Shown here: positions 1 through 9,924 of the stretch, piece by piece
How positions within the stretch are numbered: the first letter of the stretch is position 1
Layout: the number at the start of each line of letters is the position of its first letter
Origin: Rhizobium jaguaris
GTDB lineage: Bacteria; Pseudomonadota; Alphaproteobacteria; Rhizobiales; Rhizobiaceae
DNA length: 64,000 nucleotides
NCBI RefSeq assembly: GCF_003627755.1
Contig: NZ_CP032695.1
Location: forward strand, 1,860,001 to 1,924,000
Reading direction: 5' to 3'
The notes under the pieces: model-generated
What the model saw: the letters and a program-made list of their open reading frames with translations, nothing else
What the model was told of the DNA's origin: nothing
Database searches by the model: none
Position numbers and translations under genes: made by a program

Positions 1-60
1 GCCTTTCACTGATACATAACTGTTTGCTCAGACTGTAGTGACGTGGACGGCGAGGGGAAC

Positions 61-2214
61 ATGCGTAAGGCAGTTGGAGAACAGGCTGTGGGGTCGGTAC
101 CTGTGGATGCCGACGAAATGATCGCGCGCCCGCGCTCGACGGAGGAGATCCCGCAGTCCCGCGAGCCCAGTCTTGCCGAGCGCTACGACTGGCTCGTGGC
201 CATGATCAATCATGTGCCCGATTATATCTATGCAAAGGATCTGGAGGGGCGCTTCCTGTTCGCCAACAGGGCCATCGTCTTGAACAATGGGCTTGAGCGC
301 GTGGAAGACATGGTTGGGCTGACGGATTACGACCTCCATCCTTCGGCCGCGGCTAAGAGTATAGACGCCATAGAGCGACGCGTCATGGAGAGCGGTGAAC
401 CCGATCTCGGATTCGAGGAACGCCGTCTGAGAGGCAGCGGCTGGCTGATGATGTCGCGGGTCCCGCTCAGGGATAAAGCTGGGAAGGTGATCGGCGTTGT
501 TGGGGCGTCACGGGACATCTCGTCCCGCAAGCGCGCAGAAAGCCTGATGAAGGCTCAGGCGCAACTTCTCAAAGCGGTGGCCAAGGGAGTGCGTCTTGAC
601 CCGCTCCTGCGTGACGCTGCCGATCTGCTCGAAGAGGTCATCCCGGGCATCGCGGCGGCTGTGTTGCTGCAAGACGAAGGCGCCCAGTTAGTTCGTCTCG
701 CAGCGGCGTCCCAATCTGCAGCCGCCATTTCGATTTCGCCGGCAGATATCCTCGAAAATCCCGCACTGTGGCGCTGCCTCGCAATCTCGTCCGGTGACGG
801 CGGACAGCATGGCGTGCTCGCCGTCCAGGAATCGTCGAGCCATGAAGCGAGCGTGTGGGAGTTCCTGACGGGCGTCGCGCAGACGATCGGTATCGCGATC
901 GACCGTCACTATGACGCTGAGCGCATTACCTTCCTTGCCGAGCACGATGCCCTGACCGGGTTACCGAACCGCACGCTTCTCGACCGGAAGCTCGATGATA
1001 TGCTGCGGCGTGCCGACGAAACCTCGGGAAAAGTCGCGGTCGTCTTCCTCGACGTCGACAACTTTAAGCTCGTGAATGACAGCCTCGGTCACGCGGCCGG
1101 CGACGAGCTGCTGAAGATCGTCGCAAACCGGATCTCCGAGGAGATCGGACAGGGCAGTCTAGTATCGCGCATTGGCGGCGACGAGTTCATTCTGGCGCTC
1201 CATCAGACCGAAGAAGACTTCGTCTCAAGGCTGGCGCGCATTCGCGAGACCATCGCACGGCCGCTTACCCTGGCCGGAATGAACCTGCAGCTCACATGCA
1301 GTATTGGAATGGCCTGCTTTGCCATGCACGGTAAAACGGCCACGGAATTGTTTGCCAACGCGGATATGGCCATGTATCGCGCCAAGGAGAATGGCCGGAA
1401 CAGTATCCAGGTGTTCGATCCGGTAATGGCGGAGAATGCGCGGCGAAAACTCGGACGTTCAGAGGAGCTTAGGCGCGCCATCGAACGGGACGAGTTCGTC
1501 CTGCACTTCCAGCCGCAGAAAGACATGATCTCCGGCGAAATCATTGGCGTGGAGGCGCTCGTGCGCTGGAACCATCCAACCGACGGGCTCGTCTTCCCCG
1601 GAGAATTCATTCCGCTTGCCGAGGAGTCCGGCCTCATCGTTCCGATTGGAGATGCTGTGCTGCGCAAGGCCTGTGGCCAAGCGAAGGAATGGCAGAAACA
1701 GGGGCTGCCTCCTGTGAGGATCGGCGTCAACATGTCGGCGCGGCAGTTCCAGGAACATGGCATGATCCGGCACGTGGCCGCCGCGCTGGCCGAGAGTGGC
1801 CTTGAACCGCAATGGCTTGAGATCGAAGTCACTGAGAGCCTTCTGATGCGCGACGTGCAGGGCGCGATCATGAAGATGCATGAACTGAACGCCTTGGGCG
1901 TCAGCCTCGCCATTGACGATTTCGGTACGGGCTATTCGAGCTTGAGCACTCTGAAACGCTTCCCGTTGTCGCGGCTCAAGATCGACCGGTCCTTCATCGC
2001 CGATATTCCCGATGATGCCGACGACATGGCAATCACGTCCGCGATCGTCTCGCTTGCAAGATTGCTGGCGCTGGACGTAATCGCGGAAGGCGTGGAGACG
2101 GAGGAGCAGGCCCGTTTCCTGTCGCAGGCCGGATGCCATGCCATTCAGGGGTATCTCTTCAGCAGACCCATCCCGGCGGAGGAGATGACGCGCGTGATGC
2201 GGGAACGATCTTAA
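61..2214 (+). CDS. PAS-GAF-GGDEF-EAL cyclic-di-GMP turnover protein
   Basis: Bifunctional-type signalling protein expected to make and/or hydrolyse cyclic di-GMP. Domain order is PAS (about residues 45-160), GAF-like sensor (about 170-295), GGDEF (about 305-465) and EAL (about 480-715). The GGDEF signature is intact at residues 372-376 and EAL at 498-500, and the EAL-domain motif DDFGTGYSS is present, so both activities are possible. No RxxD inhibitory site is seen just before GGDEF. There is no membrane segment, so it is probably a cytoplasmic sensor. The start is ATG 61, which has an AGGGG just upstream; a GTG at 43 in the same frame is an alternative that adds six residues. It stands alone. 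The input signal cannot be read from the sequence. Confidence 0.93.
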   Translation: MRKAVGEQAVGSVPVDADEMIARPRSTEEIPQSREPSLAERYDWLVAMINHVPDYIYAKDLEGRFLFANRAIVLNNGLERVEDMVGLTDYDLHPSAAAKSIDAIERRVMESGEPDLGFEERRLRGSGWLMMSRVPLRDKAGKVIGVVGASRDISSRKRAESLMKAQAQLLKAVAKGVRLDPLLRDAADLLEEVIPGIAAAVLLQDEGAQLVRLAAASQSAAAISISPADILENPALWRCLAISSGDGGQHGVLAVQESSSHEASVWEFLTGVAQTIGIAIDRHYDAERITFLAEHDALTGLPNRTLLDRKLDDMLRRADETSGKVAVVFLDVDNFKLVNDSLGHAAGDELLKIVANRISEEIGQGSLVSRIGGDEFILALHQTEEDFVSRLARIRETIARPLTLAGMNLQLTCSIGMACFAMHGKTATELFANADMAMYRAKENGRNSIQVFDPVMAENARRKLGRSEELRRAIERDEFVLHFQPQKDMISGEIIGVEALVRWNHPTDGLVFPGEFIPLAEESGLIVPIGDAVLRKACGQAKEWQKQGLPPVRIGVNMSARQFQEHGMIRHVAAALAESGLEPQWLEIEVTESLLMRDVQGAIMKMHELNALGVSLAIDDFGTGYSSLSTLKRFPLSRLKIDRSFIADIPDDADDMAITSAIVSLARLLALDVIAEGVETEEQARFLSQAGCHAIQGYLFSRPIPAEEMTRVMRERS

Positions 2215-2219
2215 GGTCT

Positions 2220-2543
2220 CTATCTCACTTTCATCTGCCGAATGAGACCGATCTCCGCCGAGCGCCCCTCGTTCAAGCAGTCGCGTGGGACACGCACTTG
2301 CAGGCCGGCCGATATGAAGGCCAGCCACAGAGCTTTGCTCCAGTGATTGAAGGAGTGAGCCGAATAGCGCTGCCGCGTCAAAGCCGCAATCAACCCCATC
2401 AACAGCGCGTAAAGCTCAAAACAGCGGGCTGCGGAGAGAAGATAATTCGACCGGACAAACAGCGATATCAGGATCGCCACAACGCATTTTACTACAAACC
2501 GGTTGACGGTAGCGCGTGAGGTCTGGTCCAGCTCGATGGCCAT
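2220..2543 (-). CDS. Small hypothetical membrane protein
   Basis: 107-aa open frame, convergent with the GGDEF-EAL gene (stops 5 bases apart). It has two or three hydrophobic stretches, around residues 18-31, 42-56 and 70-81, compatible with a small inner-membrane protein. I do not recognise a family. No convincing ribosome binding site precedes the ATG, so this is a tentative call supported mainly by length, hydrophobic pattern and lack of a better frame. Confidence 0.35.
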   Translation of the reverse strand: MAIELDQTSRATVNRFVVKCVVAILISLFVRSNYLLSAARCFELYALLMGLIAALTRQRYSAHSFNHWSKALWLAFISAGLQVRVPRDCLNEGRSAEIGLIRQMKVR

Positions 2544-2564
2544 GGGCGGCGGCTTTTTTTGAAA

Positions 2565-2768
2565 TCAATGCATCAATTGCATGACGCCGGCAGCGCCGAC
2601 GGAGAAGACGGCAATGACGCAAGCAAGCCGCAGGAAAATTCTGCCGTCATGCGAATGAGGTGCGGCTTGATCGATTTCCTTGACGCCATCGTTTCTTCCG
2701 GAAGCGCGAAGCTGCTGCTCCTGCTGCAAATGCTGAGCGAGATATTGAATGCCGTAACGAGCGTACAT
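2565..2768 (-). CDS. Small hypothetical single-pass membrane protein
   Basis: 67-aa frame with a polar, Gln-rich N-terminal half and a hydrophobic C-terminal segment (about residues 44-62), as in a tail-anchored protein. The start ATG at 2768 is preceded on the minus strand by AAAGGATCAAGG, a good ribosome binding site, which is why I prefer it to the longer frame reaching 3116. Function unknown. It lies upstream of the other small membrane frame at 2220-2543 in the same direction, 21 bases apart, so the two may be co-transcribed. Confidence 0.45.
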   Translation of the reverse strand: MYARYGIQYLAQHLQQEQQLRASGRNDGVKEIDQAAPHSHDGRIFLRLACVIAVFSVGAAGVMQLMH

Positions 2769-3057
2769 CGCCTTGATCCTTTGCTGACAACGAATGTCGC
2801 GGACGACAACCGTCGAAATCAGGCTAGAAGGACCGGCATAGTTTTTCGATTGCGGGAAACACGGCGCAAAATAAAAATCTGCTAAAGGATCGGGGCTTTC
2901 GACTGAAGGGACGTTTCTGTGTTGCGTCACGACAGTTTTTGTCCAAACTCTGCCGTGGTGATGATAGAGAAGAGACGGGGCGGATAGGAACCGCCCGTCG
3001 GCGGGCCCCGTGTTCTGCCCATACCATCGACAGCATAAGGCGGCAGCAGGAGTTGGA

Positions 3058-3693
3058 GTGACCGATCCATACGAGATTCTCGGCATCGGACGCGATGCGA
3101 GCGAAGAACAGATCAAGACTGCCTATCGCAAGCGGGCGAAGACGGCGCATCCCGATTCCGGCGGCGACGTCGATGCCTTCGGGCGGCTGCAGAAGGCCTA
3201 TGAGCTGCTCCTGGACCCCGTGCGCCGAAAGCTCTTCGACGATACCGGCTATGACGTCGAACTGACCGATGCTGTCGATCTGCAGGCGCTGGTTGCCATC
3301 GAGAAGCTTATCACCGATATGGTGCTGGACGAGCGCGAACCCGGAACCTTCGATCCCGTCGCCCACATGCGCGCCAGTCTTTTGGACGAAATCCGCAAGG
3401 CAAACTTCAGCAAAAGCGAGCTGGAGCGTCATTCCGACCGTATCCGTCTCCATTTGGATCGCTTAGGGAAACGCCCCGGCAAGGATGTCGTTGGCCATAT
3501 GCTGCGTGCCCGCATCAAGGCCATTGCCACGGCGATCAGCGAAACGGAGGCAAAGATCGACGCCACCGAACGCGCGTGCGACATGCTCGACGGCTATCTC
3601 TATGTCATGGACACGCCGATGCTCGAGGAAGAAGAACCGACATCGGATGTCGAATGGGATGACGCGATCGAGGCCCGCTCCGCCGCCCAGTGA
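3058..3693 (+). CDS. J-domain (DnaJ-like) protein
   Basis: 211-aa protein with an N-terminal J domain (about residues 2-65) carrying the HPD motif at 31-33, which stimulates the ATPase of an Hsp70/DnaK partner. There is no Gly/Phe region, zinc-finger or C-terminal substrate domain, so it is a type III J protein. The remainder (about 70-195) is a charged helical region of unknown role. The start chosen is GTG 3058, with AGGAG at 3048-3052; a longer GTG frame from 3010 lacks a binding site and adds no J-domain sequence. Which client it serves cannot be inferred from the neighbours. Confidence 0.85.
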   Translation: MTDPYEILGIGRDASEEQIKTAYRKRAKTAHPDSGGDVDAFGRLQKAYELLLDPVRRKLFDDTGYDVELTDAVDLQALVAIEKLITDMVLDEREPGTFDPVAHMRASLLDEIRKANFSKSELERHSDRIRLHLDRLGKRPGKDVVGHMLRARIKAIATAISETEAKIDATERACDMLDGYLYVMDTPMLEEEEPTSDVEWDDAIEARSAAQ

Positions 3694-3826
3694 TTCCTGC
3701 CGGTCAAATGCCTCCGTGGACGGTGGAACTTTCAACCGGCAACCGGGTTTTTCCTCCGCGTTATTGTAGAAATCCGCCGGCGCCTTGCGACCAGTATAGG
3801 CCCGCGGAACACACTGGGAGGACATC

Positions 3827-4540
3827 ATGATCAACGAGGATGGATACATACCGGCCGCAGAACTGGCGCAAAGGAACGGTGCCAGGTTTCCGAACGAGAG
3901 CAACGAATACCGGCAGGCGCGAAATGATCTGCTGGCTGAGGAGATCGAACTTCGGCGGCATATAGAGCGCGTCGCCGCGCAACGGCGTGCGCTGCCGCCG
4001 GGTGGCATAGTGAAAAAGCACTATCAGCTCATCAGCCCGGACGGTCCGATCGATTTCGCCGACTTGTTCGACGATAAGGACACCCTGCTGATCTACAGCT
4101 ATATGTTCGGACCGGAGCGGGCACGGCCCTGCCCGATGTGCACATCGTTCCTTTCGGCGCTGGACGGCGAAGTGCTCGATATCGAGCAGCGGGTGGCCAT
4201 TGCTGTGGTGGCTCGATCGCCGATCGAAAGACTGCTTGATTTCCAGAGGGAACGCCGCTGGCAAAATCTGCCGCTCTATTCCGACCCGACCGGCGAATAT
4301 AGCCGCGATTATCGTGCGCTCGGCCCCAATGGCAGCGACGATGCGGCCATCAATGTCTTTACCCGCAGGGACGGAACGATCCGGCATTTCTGGAGCGAGG
4401 AAATGGGTCCAGTGACCGCCGATCCCGGCCAGGATCCACGCGGCGCCCCCGACCTCATGCCGCTATGGACGATTCTCGACATGACGCCCGAGGGACGGGC
4501 AAGGGACTGGTATCCGAAGCTCATCTATGGACATGCATGA
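3827..4540 (+). CDS. DUF899 family thioredoxin-fold protein
   Basis: 237-aa protein of the DUF899 family, predicted thioredoxin-like fold. It contains a CPMC motif (about residues 103-106) in the position of a redox CxxC, and the GPERARPCPMCTS stretch typical of the family. Family members have no firmly established reaction; a redox or dehalogenase-like role has been suggested only loosely. The ATG at 3827 is preceded by GGGAGGA, a strong ribosome binding site. Monocistronic; it converges on the histidine kinase gene, with a shared hairpin at the ends. Confidence 0.82.
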   Translation: MINEDGYIPAAELAQRNGARFPNESNEYRQARNDLLAEEIELRRHIERVAAQRRALPPGGIVKKHYQLISPDGPIDFADLFDDKDTLLIYSYMFGPERARPCPMCTSFLSALDGEVLDIEQRVAIAVVARSPIERLLDFQRERRWQNLPLYSDPTGEYSRDYRALGPNGSDDAAINVFTRRDGTIRHFWSEEMGPVTADPGQDPRGAPDLMPLWTILDMTPEGRARDWYPKLIYGHA

Positions 4541-4567
4541 CGGGAGAGACGTTGGCTATCTCCCGTC
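4539..4567. terminator. Bidirectional hairpin between convergent genes
   Basis: Perfect 9-bp inverted repeat GACGGGAGA (4539-4547) and TCTCCCGTC (4559-4567) with an 11-nt loop. It spans the ends of the DUF899 gene and the convergent histidine kinase gene, so it could end both transcripts. No long U-tract follows on either strand. Confidence 0.5.
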
Positions 4568-6175
4568 GGTGGCAGCCGTAATGTTGGCGACGGGAGCATC
4601 CCTCACGGCTTTGGCGATCACCGCGGCAAGCTGTTTCTGATTGAACGGCTTAGGGAGACGGAGCAGATCGTTCTTGCTGCCGGTCGGCAGCTCAGCATAG
4701 CCGGTCGCAAGGATGACCGGCAAGTCGGGCAGGCGCTCAGCGATCGCCGCTACGAGCTGGAAGCCTGTCATCCTCGGCATGGAATGATCGGTGATAACAA
4801 GATGGATGTCGTCGTGATCCTCGATCAGCTTCAGCGCCTCCTCCCCCGAATGGGCCTGCAGAACGGTATGGCCGAGATCCTCCAGCATGAACGCCGTGTT
4901 CATCAGGACCAGCGCATCATCGTCCACCGCCAAAATATTGAAGGATCCTCCGCCCGCAGGCGTTGCTTCCGCCACCTGCTTCTCCGTCCTTATGTCTGTC
5001 TCCACCGCGACGGGAAGCCAAAGCTCGGCCGTGGTTCCCTCGCCCCTTCGCGACTTCAGGATCAGCGTGCCTCCAGACTGCGCCATCAATCCCTGAACCA
5101 TGGGCAGTCCGAGACCTGTTCCCTTGCCGACCCCCTTGGTCGTAAAGAACGGGGTGGTTGCATTGGCCCGCGTCTCCTCGTCCATTCCCTCTCCCTCATC
5201 CCTTAAGGAGAGGCAGATATAGGACCCTGCTTCCAGACCGTTCACTTCACCTTTGCCAATCTCCCGAGGTCTGGCGGCAATGATGAGAGATCCACCAGAT
5301 GGCATCGAGTCGCGCGCGTTCACGGCCAGGTTCATAAGAGCATTCTCGAGCTGGTTCGGATCGGAATTCACTCTTGGAAGGCTTAACGGGAAATGCGTCT
5401 CGATCATCATCGACGGACCCATCGCGCGCTGCAGTAAGTCAATCATATTGCGAACCAGCTCGATCAGGTTGAGCGGCTCGATCTTGAGGTCCTGACGTCG
5501 AGAAAAAGCAAGCATGCGCTGCGTCAGCGCCGCACCGCGCTGGGCGCCTTGAATGGCATTGTCGATCAGCGGAGTGATATTGGGATCGTCAGCGATACGT
5601 TTGCGCATGATTTCCAGGCTTCCGAGAACGGCCATCAGCAGATTATTGAAATCGTGGGCCATTCCGCCGGTCAGTTGGCCGACGGCTTCCATCTTTTGGG
5701 CCTGGAACAATTCTTCCTGCGCCTGTTCTAGCTTGCGCTGGGCTTCCTTTTTCTCAGTGATATCGCGAGTGACCTTCGCGAACCCCAGAAGGGATCCATC
5801 ATCCGCGCGAATGGCGTCTATGACGACGCTCGCCCAAAACCGGGATCCGTCCTTCCGGACCCGCCAGCCTTCGTTTTCGAACCGTCCGTCTTCGGCGGCG
5901 ATATCGAGAGCCCTCCAGGGCAGCCCTGCCGCGCGGTCCTCCTGCGTATAGAAGCGGGAAAAATGCTGACCGAGAATTTCTCGCTGCGTGTAGCCTTTGA
6001 TACGCTGTGCCCCCAGATTCCAACTGGAGACGCGCCCCTGGGGATCGAGCATGTAGATCGCATAATCTGCGACACCTTGAACGAGAATGCGGAACTGCTC
6101 CTCGCTCCGCGTGAGCTTAACTTCCGCCTTCCTTCGTTCGGAAAGATCACGCGTAATTTTTGCAAAGCCCAGCAA
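4556..6175 (-). CDS. Hybrid histidine kinase, 5'-truncated (PAS remnant-PAS-HK-REC)
   Basis: Sensor kinase: the end of one PAS domain, a complete PAS domain (about residues 20-145), an HisKA dimerisation domain with H-box GGMAHDFNN (about 170), an HATPase domain with [15 protein letters not shown] and GKGTGLGL, and a C-terminal receiver with acceptor Asp in VITDHSMP. The reading frame stays open upstream to a stop at 6257-6259. Those 27 codons encode the rest of a PAS C-terminus (RYLAHAAIDAIRN) parallel to the same part of the second PAS, but contain no ATG, GTG or TTG. The first usable start is TTG 6175, preceded by GGAGGG. The original gene was probably longer, so this is a decapitated gene that may or may not still be expressed. 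No membrane segment remains. Confidence 0.78.
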   Translation of the reverse strand: MLGFAKITRDLSERRKAEVKLTRSEEQFRILVQGVADYAIYMLDPQGRVSSWNLGAQRIKGYTQREILGQHFSRFYTQEDRAAGLPWRALDIAAEDGRFENEGWRVRKDGSRFWASVVIDAIRADDGSLLGFAKVTRDITEKKEAQRKLEQAQEELFQAQKMEAVGQLTGGMAHDFNNLLMAVLGSLEIMRKRIADDPNITPLIDNAIQGAQRGAALTQRMLAFSRRQDLKIEPLNLIELVRNMIDLLQRAMGPSMMIETHFPLSLPRVNSDPNQLENALMNLAVNARDSMPSGGSLIIAARPREIGKGEVNGLEAGSYICLSLRDEGEGMDEETRANATTPFFTTKGVGKGTGLGLPMVQGLMAQSGGTLILKSRRGEGTTAELWLPVAVETDIRTEKQVAEATPAGGGSFNILAVDDDALVLMNTAFMLEDLGHTVLQAHSGEEALKLIEDHDDIHLVITDHSMPRMTGFQLVAAIAERLPDLPVILATGYAELPTGSKNDLLRLPKPFNQKQLAAVIAKAVRDAPVANITAATDGR

Positions 6176-6259
6176 ATCGCCCTCCGCATTTCTGATCGCA
6201 TCAATGGCCGCGTGCGCCAGATATCGCGGACCATGGCGGTCACACTGTCCTCTGACTTA

Positions 6260-6586
6260 TCTCGACGCCATTAAACTATGGAAACGCGGTTTGGTTCCCT
6301 CAGTGGTCCCCGACCCTTAATCGAAAGGTGCACGGGGACGTTTGCGCTTCTACCCGCCCCAACCTGAACACATCTCTCCACGCCGATGTCGAAATCCGTT
6401 AACCAATTGTTTATCCTGATAAAATGCGGCTGTGGATTCACAGGCGTGCTCTCCAGCGATGGATTGTTAACCATAACAACACTCGCCAGCACGATAACAA
6501 GACGAGTGCAGCCGAAAAGCCAAAGCCGGCCGTCACGAGAATTCAGCGCGTATGCTTGCTGTCAGCTACCTGATGCGGCCTGCCGA
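6260..6586. other. Intergenic stretch upstream of truncated kinase
   Basis: About 330 bases without a credible gene. It contains AT-richer motifs with GTTAACCA-like words (about 6400 and 6467) and no recognisable IS end, tRNA or long inverted repeat. This is where the missing 5' part of the kinase gene would be expected. I see no PAS-coding remnant beyond the stop at 6257-6259. Confidence 0.5.
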
Positions 6587-7729
6587 TCACGAAAATGGCT
6601 CGCTTGGCCCTCGGGCAGGAGTGGTGAACCAATGCGGACCATCTGCCGCCATGTAGATATGATCTTCCAGCCGAATACCGAATTTGTCGGGGAAGACGAT
6701 CATCGGCTCGTTTGAAAAACACATGCCGGCGGCGAGCGGCGTTGCATTGCCGCGGACGATATAGGGCTCTTCGTGGATCTGCAGGCCGAGGCCATGGCCG
6801 GCGCGGTGAGGTAGCCCGGGGAGGCGGTAGTCGGGACCGAGAGCATGTTTTGCAAGCACCTTGCGCGCGGCATCATCAAGGCTCGAGCAGGGCGCGCCGA
6901 GCTTGGCGGCATCGAAGACCGCCTGCTGGGCCTCGCGTTCGATCGCCCAGGCCGCTTCGAATTCTCTATTGCCACTTTCAAGTACATAGGTCCGGGTAAG
7001 ATCGGAATGATAGCCGTCGATCTGGCAACCGGTATCAACAAGCACGACGTCGCCTTCCGCAAGCGTCTGGTCACCTTCAGCGCCGTGCGGCAGAGAAGTC
7101 GCCGCTCCGAAGGACACGATACAGAAGGTCGAGCCTCCGTCCGAGCCGACCTCACGATGCCGGCGGTCGATAAAGTCGACAACCTCCGACGCCTTGATAC
7201 CCGGTTTCATCAGCGCATGCGCCTGCTTCTGTATATTGAGCGTCAAACCCATGGCATATTGAATGAGGGCGATCTCGCCTGGCGATTTGATACGCCGTAG
7301 GCTCCGCATGATCTGGCCGCCGTCTGTCAATCTTTCGGAGCCAAAAGCCGCAGCGAGCCTGTGGTAGAAGAAAAGCGGCAGCTCGTCGTCAAGTGCGAGC
7401 GAGCCGACTTGACCCAGCAGGCGTGCTACGAGCCCGACACTGTTCTCTTCCTCCTCCCACACTAAAATTTCGGCAGGCAGATGAGGCAGTGTTTCCACGC
7501 GGCTGCGCTCGAAACCCGGGACGATGTAGTAAAGTGCGGTGGGTGTGACGAGAGCGCCGAGGAACCGTTCGCTCGGATGCCAGACGAGACCGGTGAAATA
7601 GCGCAGGCTGTCCGTCGAACCCAGGAGCATTCCGGCAAGCCCCTCTGCCTCCAGCGCCTGTCTCAGCCGCACCAGCCGGAGCTGCCGTTCATCGTCAGTG
7701 ATGCGGGCGACGGCGTGGGACCATGTCAT
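6587..7729 (-). CDS. M24 family metallopeptidase (Xaa-Pro aminopeptidase-like)
   Basis: 380-aa creatinase/aminopeptidase P-type protein. The N-terminal creatinase-N domain (about 10-145) is followed by the pita-bread M24 catalytic domain (about 155-370). The five dimetal ligands are visible: two Asp in VDTGCQIDGYHSDLTRTY, His in AGHGLGLQIHE, Glu in FSNEPM and Glu in IRLEDH. It should cleave Xaa-Pro peptides or a related amidine/dipeptide substrate in the cytoplasm. The start at ATG 7729 has GGAAAG upstream. It stands alone on the minus strand, so substrate specificity cannot be deduced from context. Confidence 0.9.
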   Translation of the reverse strand: MTWSHAVARITDDERQLRLVRLRQALEAEGLAGMLLGSTDSLRYFTGLVWHPSERFLGALVTPTALYYIVPGFERSRVETLPHLPAEILVWEEEENSVGLVARLLGQVGSLALDDELPLFFYHRLAAAFGSERLTDGGQIMRSLRRIKSPGEIALIQYAMGLTLNIQKQAHALMKPGIKASEVVDFIDRRHREVGSDGGSTFCIVSFGAATSLPHGAEGDQTLAEGDVVLVDTGCQIDGYHSDLTRTYVLESGNREFEAAWAIEREAQQAVFDAAKLGAPCSSLDDAARKVLAKHALGPDYRLPGLPHRAGHGLGLQIHEEPYIVRGNATPLAAGMCFSNEPMIVFPDKFGIRLEDHIYMAADGPHWFTTPARGPSEPFS

Positions 7730-7813
7730 CTTGCTTTCCAGTTCCTGTTGTCTGCGGTTTTCCTGCGGCTGGCGCCGCCTCTTGAATCGACATTAATGCG
7801 ATTGTAGGCAATA

Positions 7814-7821
7814 TGTCGACA
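7814..7821. promoter_or_regulatory. TGTCGACA palindrome upstream of M24 gene
   Basis: Perfect 8-bp palindrome 85 bases upstream of the M24 peptidase start. On the minus strand a TACAAT hexamer (-10-like) follows it. It could be an operator in the promoter of this gene; short palindromes occur by chance, so support is weak. The rest of 7730-7985 shows no gene. Confidence 0.25.
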
Positions 7822-7985
7822 AGAAAACGAAAAGCAAAGAGGCAATGCTCGCGCGCGAACAAACGATCCTAGTGCCGGTACGCGGCGGCCGCATTGAAGA
7901 AACGTTGAACGGGAGCGCGCGCCCTCACGACTATCGACATGGAGCTGAAAGAACTCGGACTTAGGGCTGGAGCTTTTGAAGAATT

Positions 7986-8198
7986 CTAGTCGGCGTCGTC
8001 CGGCAATGCCTGAATATAGCGCAGGATGGCATAGAAAATGCCGAAAAGAACAATCGCAAAGACCGCGTGACGGATGTCATGCAGCACTGTGTGGTGGTGT
8101 CTCACCAAGAGCAAAAACATGTTGTGCATGGTTATGGCGAGCGCGGTCATGACCGTTGCCAGTAAAAGCGCCATGTTCCGATAAATAAATCTAACCAT
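7986..8198 (-). CDS. Small hypothetical membrane protein
   Basis: 70-aa protein, mostly hydrophobic, with two predicted membrane helices (about residues 8-32 and 43-62) separated by a His-rich loop (RHHHTVLHD). The ATG at 8198 is preceded by GAGGTGA at good spacing, so it is likely to be translated. I do not recognise the family. It is isolated, 189 bases divergent from the DUF1800 gene. Confidence 0.6.
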   Translation of the reverse strand: MVRFIYRNMALLLATVMTALAITMHNMFLLLVRHHHTVLHDIRHAVFAIVLFGIFYAILRYIQALPDDAD

Positions 8199-8387
8199 TG
8201 CTCACCTCATTTGCTTGATTATATAGAGGAGAAATTAGGGACGAATTAGGACCGATCGGACGCCTGCGGAAGCCGTACCCATATGGGCATTACAAATTGT
8301 CCATGTCTGGAAAAAGCCACAATTTCCGAACTTTCCTGCCACAATTGCTTGCGAGCCTGTCTGAAATTGGTGACGTGGTGACAAGCG

Positions 8388-9908
8388 ATGAGCCTTTCAT
8401 TTCAGACCCTAGCAGCGCTGCGGTTCGGCTACGGCTTCCGTCCTGGTGAAGCGGTGTCGGCCGACAGGGACGCCTTGCTCGACCCGATGCGGATCAGCGA
8501 CGGCAATTGTCTCTTTCCCGTCGGCGGCATCGAGGCGCGCCGCCAGGCGATCGGCAATGTGGCCGACCGTCTTCGCGACATCCGCAGCAGCGACATTGAT
8601 GATGCCGCCAAGCGCGATGAACAGAAGGCGATCTTCAAGGAACTCCAGCAAAGCTATCAGCGCGATGCGGATGCGCGTATCGCCCAGGCGGTTTTCTCGC
8701 CGTACGGCTTCTACGAGCGGCTGGCCGCCTTCTGGACGAATCATTTTTCGGTAAGCGTCGACAAGACCCAGCCGATGAAACTCATCGTCCCTCTTTTCGA
8801 GGCTGAGGCAATCCGGCCCCATATCGGCGGGACGTTTCCCGATCTGCTGCGCAGCGCCACCCAACATCCGGCTATGCTGATTTATCTCGATCAGACGCAG
8901 TCGCTTGGGCCGGATTCCCCCGCCGGCATCAAACGCAACAAGGGGCTGAACGAGAACCTTGCCCGCGAGCTGCTGGAGTTGCATACGCTCGGTGCCGGCA
9001 GCGGCTATACGCAAGATGATGTGCGATCCGCCGCGATGATACTGACGGGCATCACAGTCGATCGGCAGGCGGTCGAGGCCGATTTCCGGAAGGCCGCTGC
9101 GGAGCCCGGCAGTCATCGGGTGCTGGGCGTCAGTTATGGCCGAACGCAGCGGACCGAGCGGGATTATCTGCAGCTGCTGAACGATCTGGCGCTGAACCCG
9201 AAAACTGCGGCGCATATTAGCCGTAAGCTCGCCATCCACTTCATTTCCGATACGCCGCCGCAAGCGATGATCGATGCGATGACTCAGGCGTGGCGGAAAA
9301 CGGACGGCGACCTGATGGCTGTCTATGGTGCGATGCTCGATCATCCGGCCGCTTGGACGAGTGAAGGAACCAAGGCCCGGCAGCCTTTCGACTTCATCGT
9401 CGCTGGTCTGCGCGCGCTCAATCTTCCCAAGAACGCGGCCGCGGGAGCAATTGTCGATCCGCTCGCCGATGACGTGGATGGAGCGCAGGCGATGGCTAGT
9501 GACAGCCCCGCCACGCCAGGCAACAACTCTGCCACGCCTGACAACGCACCTGATCCTCAGGAAGCAAAACGCCGGCAGGCTGCGATCGACGCGACCTTCT
9601 ACGTGCCGCGCGGCCTCGGCATCTATGCGTTGCAGCGCATGGGGCAGCCGGTCTGGCGGCCACCCAGTCCGGCCGGCTTTCCAGAGGGTTTCGACGCCTG
9701 GATCAATGCCGGCGAGCTTTCCGAACGAATTTCGTGGGCGCGGCGCGCGATCGGCCGTTACGGCAAACAGGATGATCCCCGGCAGTTCCTCAAGGAGACG
9801 CTTGCCGATGCGGCCCGCGACGACACGATCCGGGTCGTATCGCAAGCGCCGAACAAGATGATGGGCCTGACGCTCACGCTTGCTTCGCCCGAATTCAATC
9901 GTCGCTAG
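8388..9908 (+). CDS. DUF1800 family protein
   Basis: 506-aa protein of the DUF1800 family, usually encoded next to a DUF1501 protein, as here. Typical family features are the RFGYG start region, FWTNHFSVSVDK (about residue 115) and NENLARELLELHTLG (about 187). A low-complexity Ala/Pro/Asn segment occurs around 370-390. No clear signal peptide is visible at the N-terminus. The biochemical role of the family is not established; exported or surface functions have been suggested from the Tat signal on the partner. The gene runs 16 bases up to the DUF1501 start, so the two form an operon. Confidence 0.85.
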   Translation: MSLSFQTLAALRFGYGFRPGEAVSADRDALLDPMRISDGNCLFPVGGIEARRQAIGNVADRLRDIRSSDIDDAAKRDEQKAIFKELQQSYQRDADARIAQAVFSPYGFYERLAAFWTNHFSVSVDKTQPMKLIVPLFEAEAIRPHIGGTFPDLLRSATQHPAMLIYLDQTQSLGPDSPAGIKRNKGLNENLARELLELHTLGAGSGYTQDDVRSAAMILTGITVDRQAVEADFRKAAAEPGSHRVLGVSYGRTQRTERDYLQLLNDLALNPKTAAHISRKLAIHFISDTPPQAMIDAMTQAWRKTDGDLMAVYGAMLDHPAAWTSEGTKARQPFDFIVAGLRALNLPKNAAAGAIVDPLADDVDGAQAMASDSPATPGNNSATPDNAPDPQEAKRRQAAIDATFYVPRGLGIYALQRMGQPVWRPPSPAGFPEGFDAWINAGELSERISWARRAIGRYGKQDDPRQFLKETLADAARDDTIRVVSQAPNKMMGLTLTLASPEFNRR

Positions 9909-9924
9909 AGCGAGGAGCATTCCC

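Noticed and set aside
1459..2328. 289-aa open frame opposite the EAL domain
   Set aside because: Shadow frame; the plus strand shows intact EAL-domain motifs.
2573..2809. 78-aa alternative frame overlapping the small membrane protein at 2565-2768
   Set aside because: Ser-rich product without hydrophobic pattern; the other frame has a better ribosome binding site and a membrane segment.
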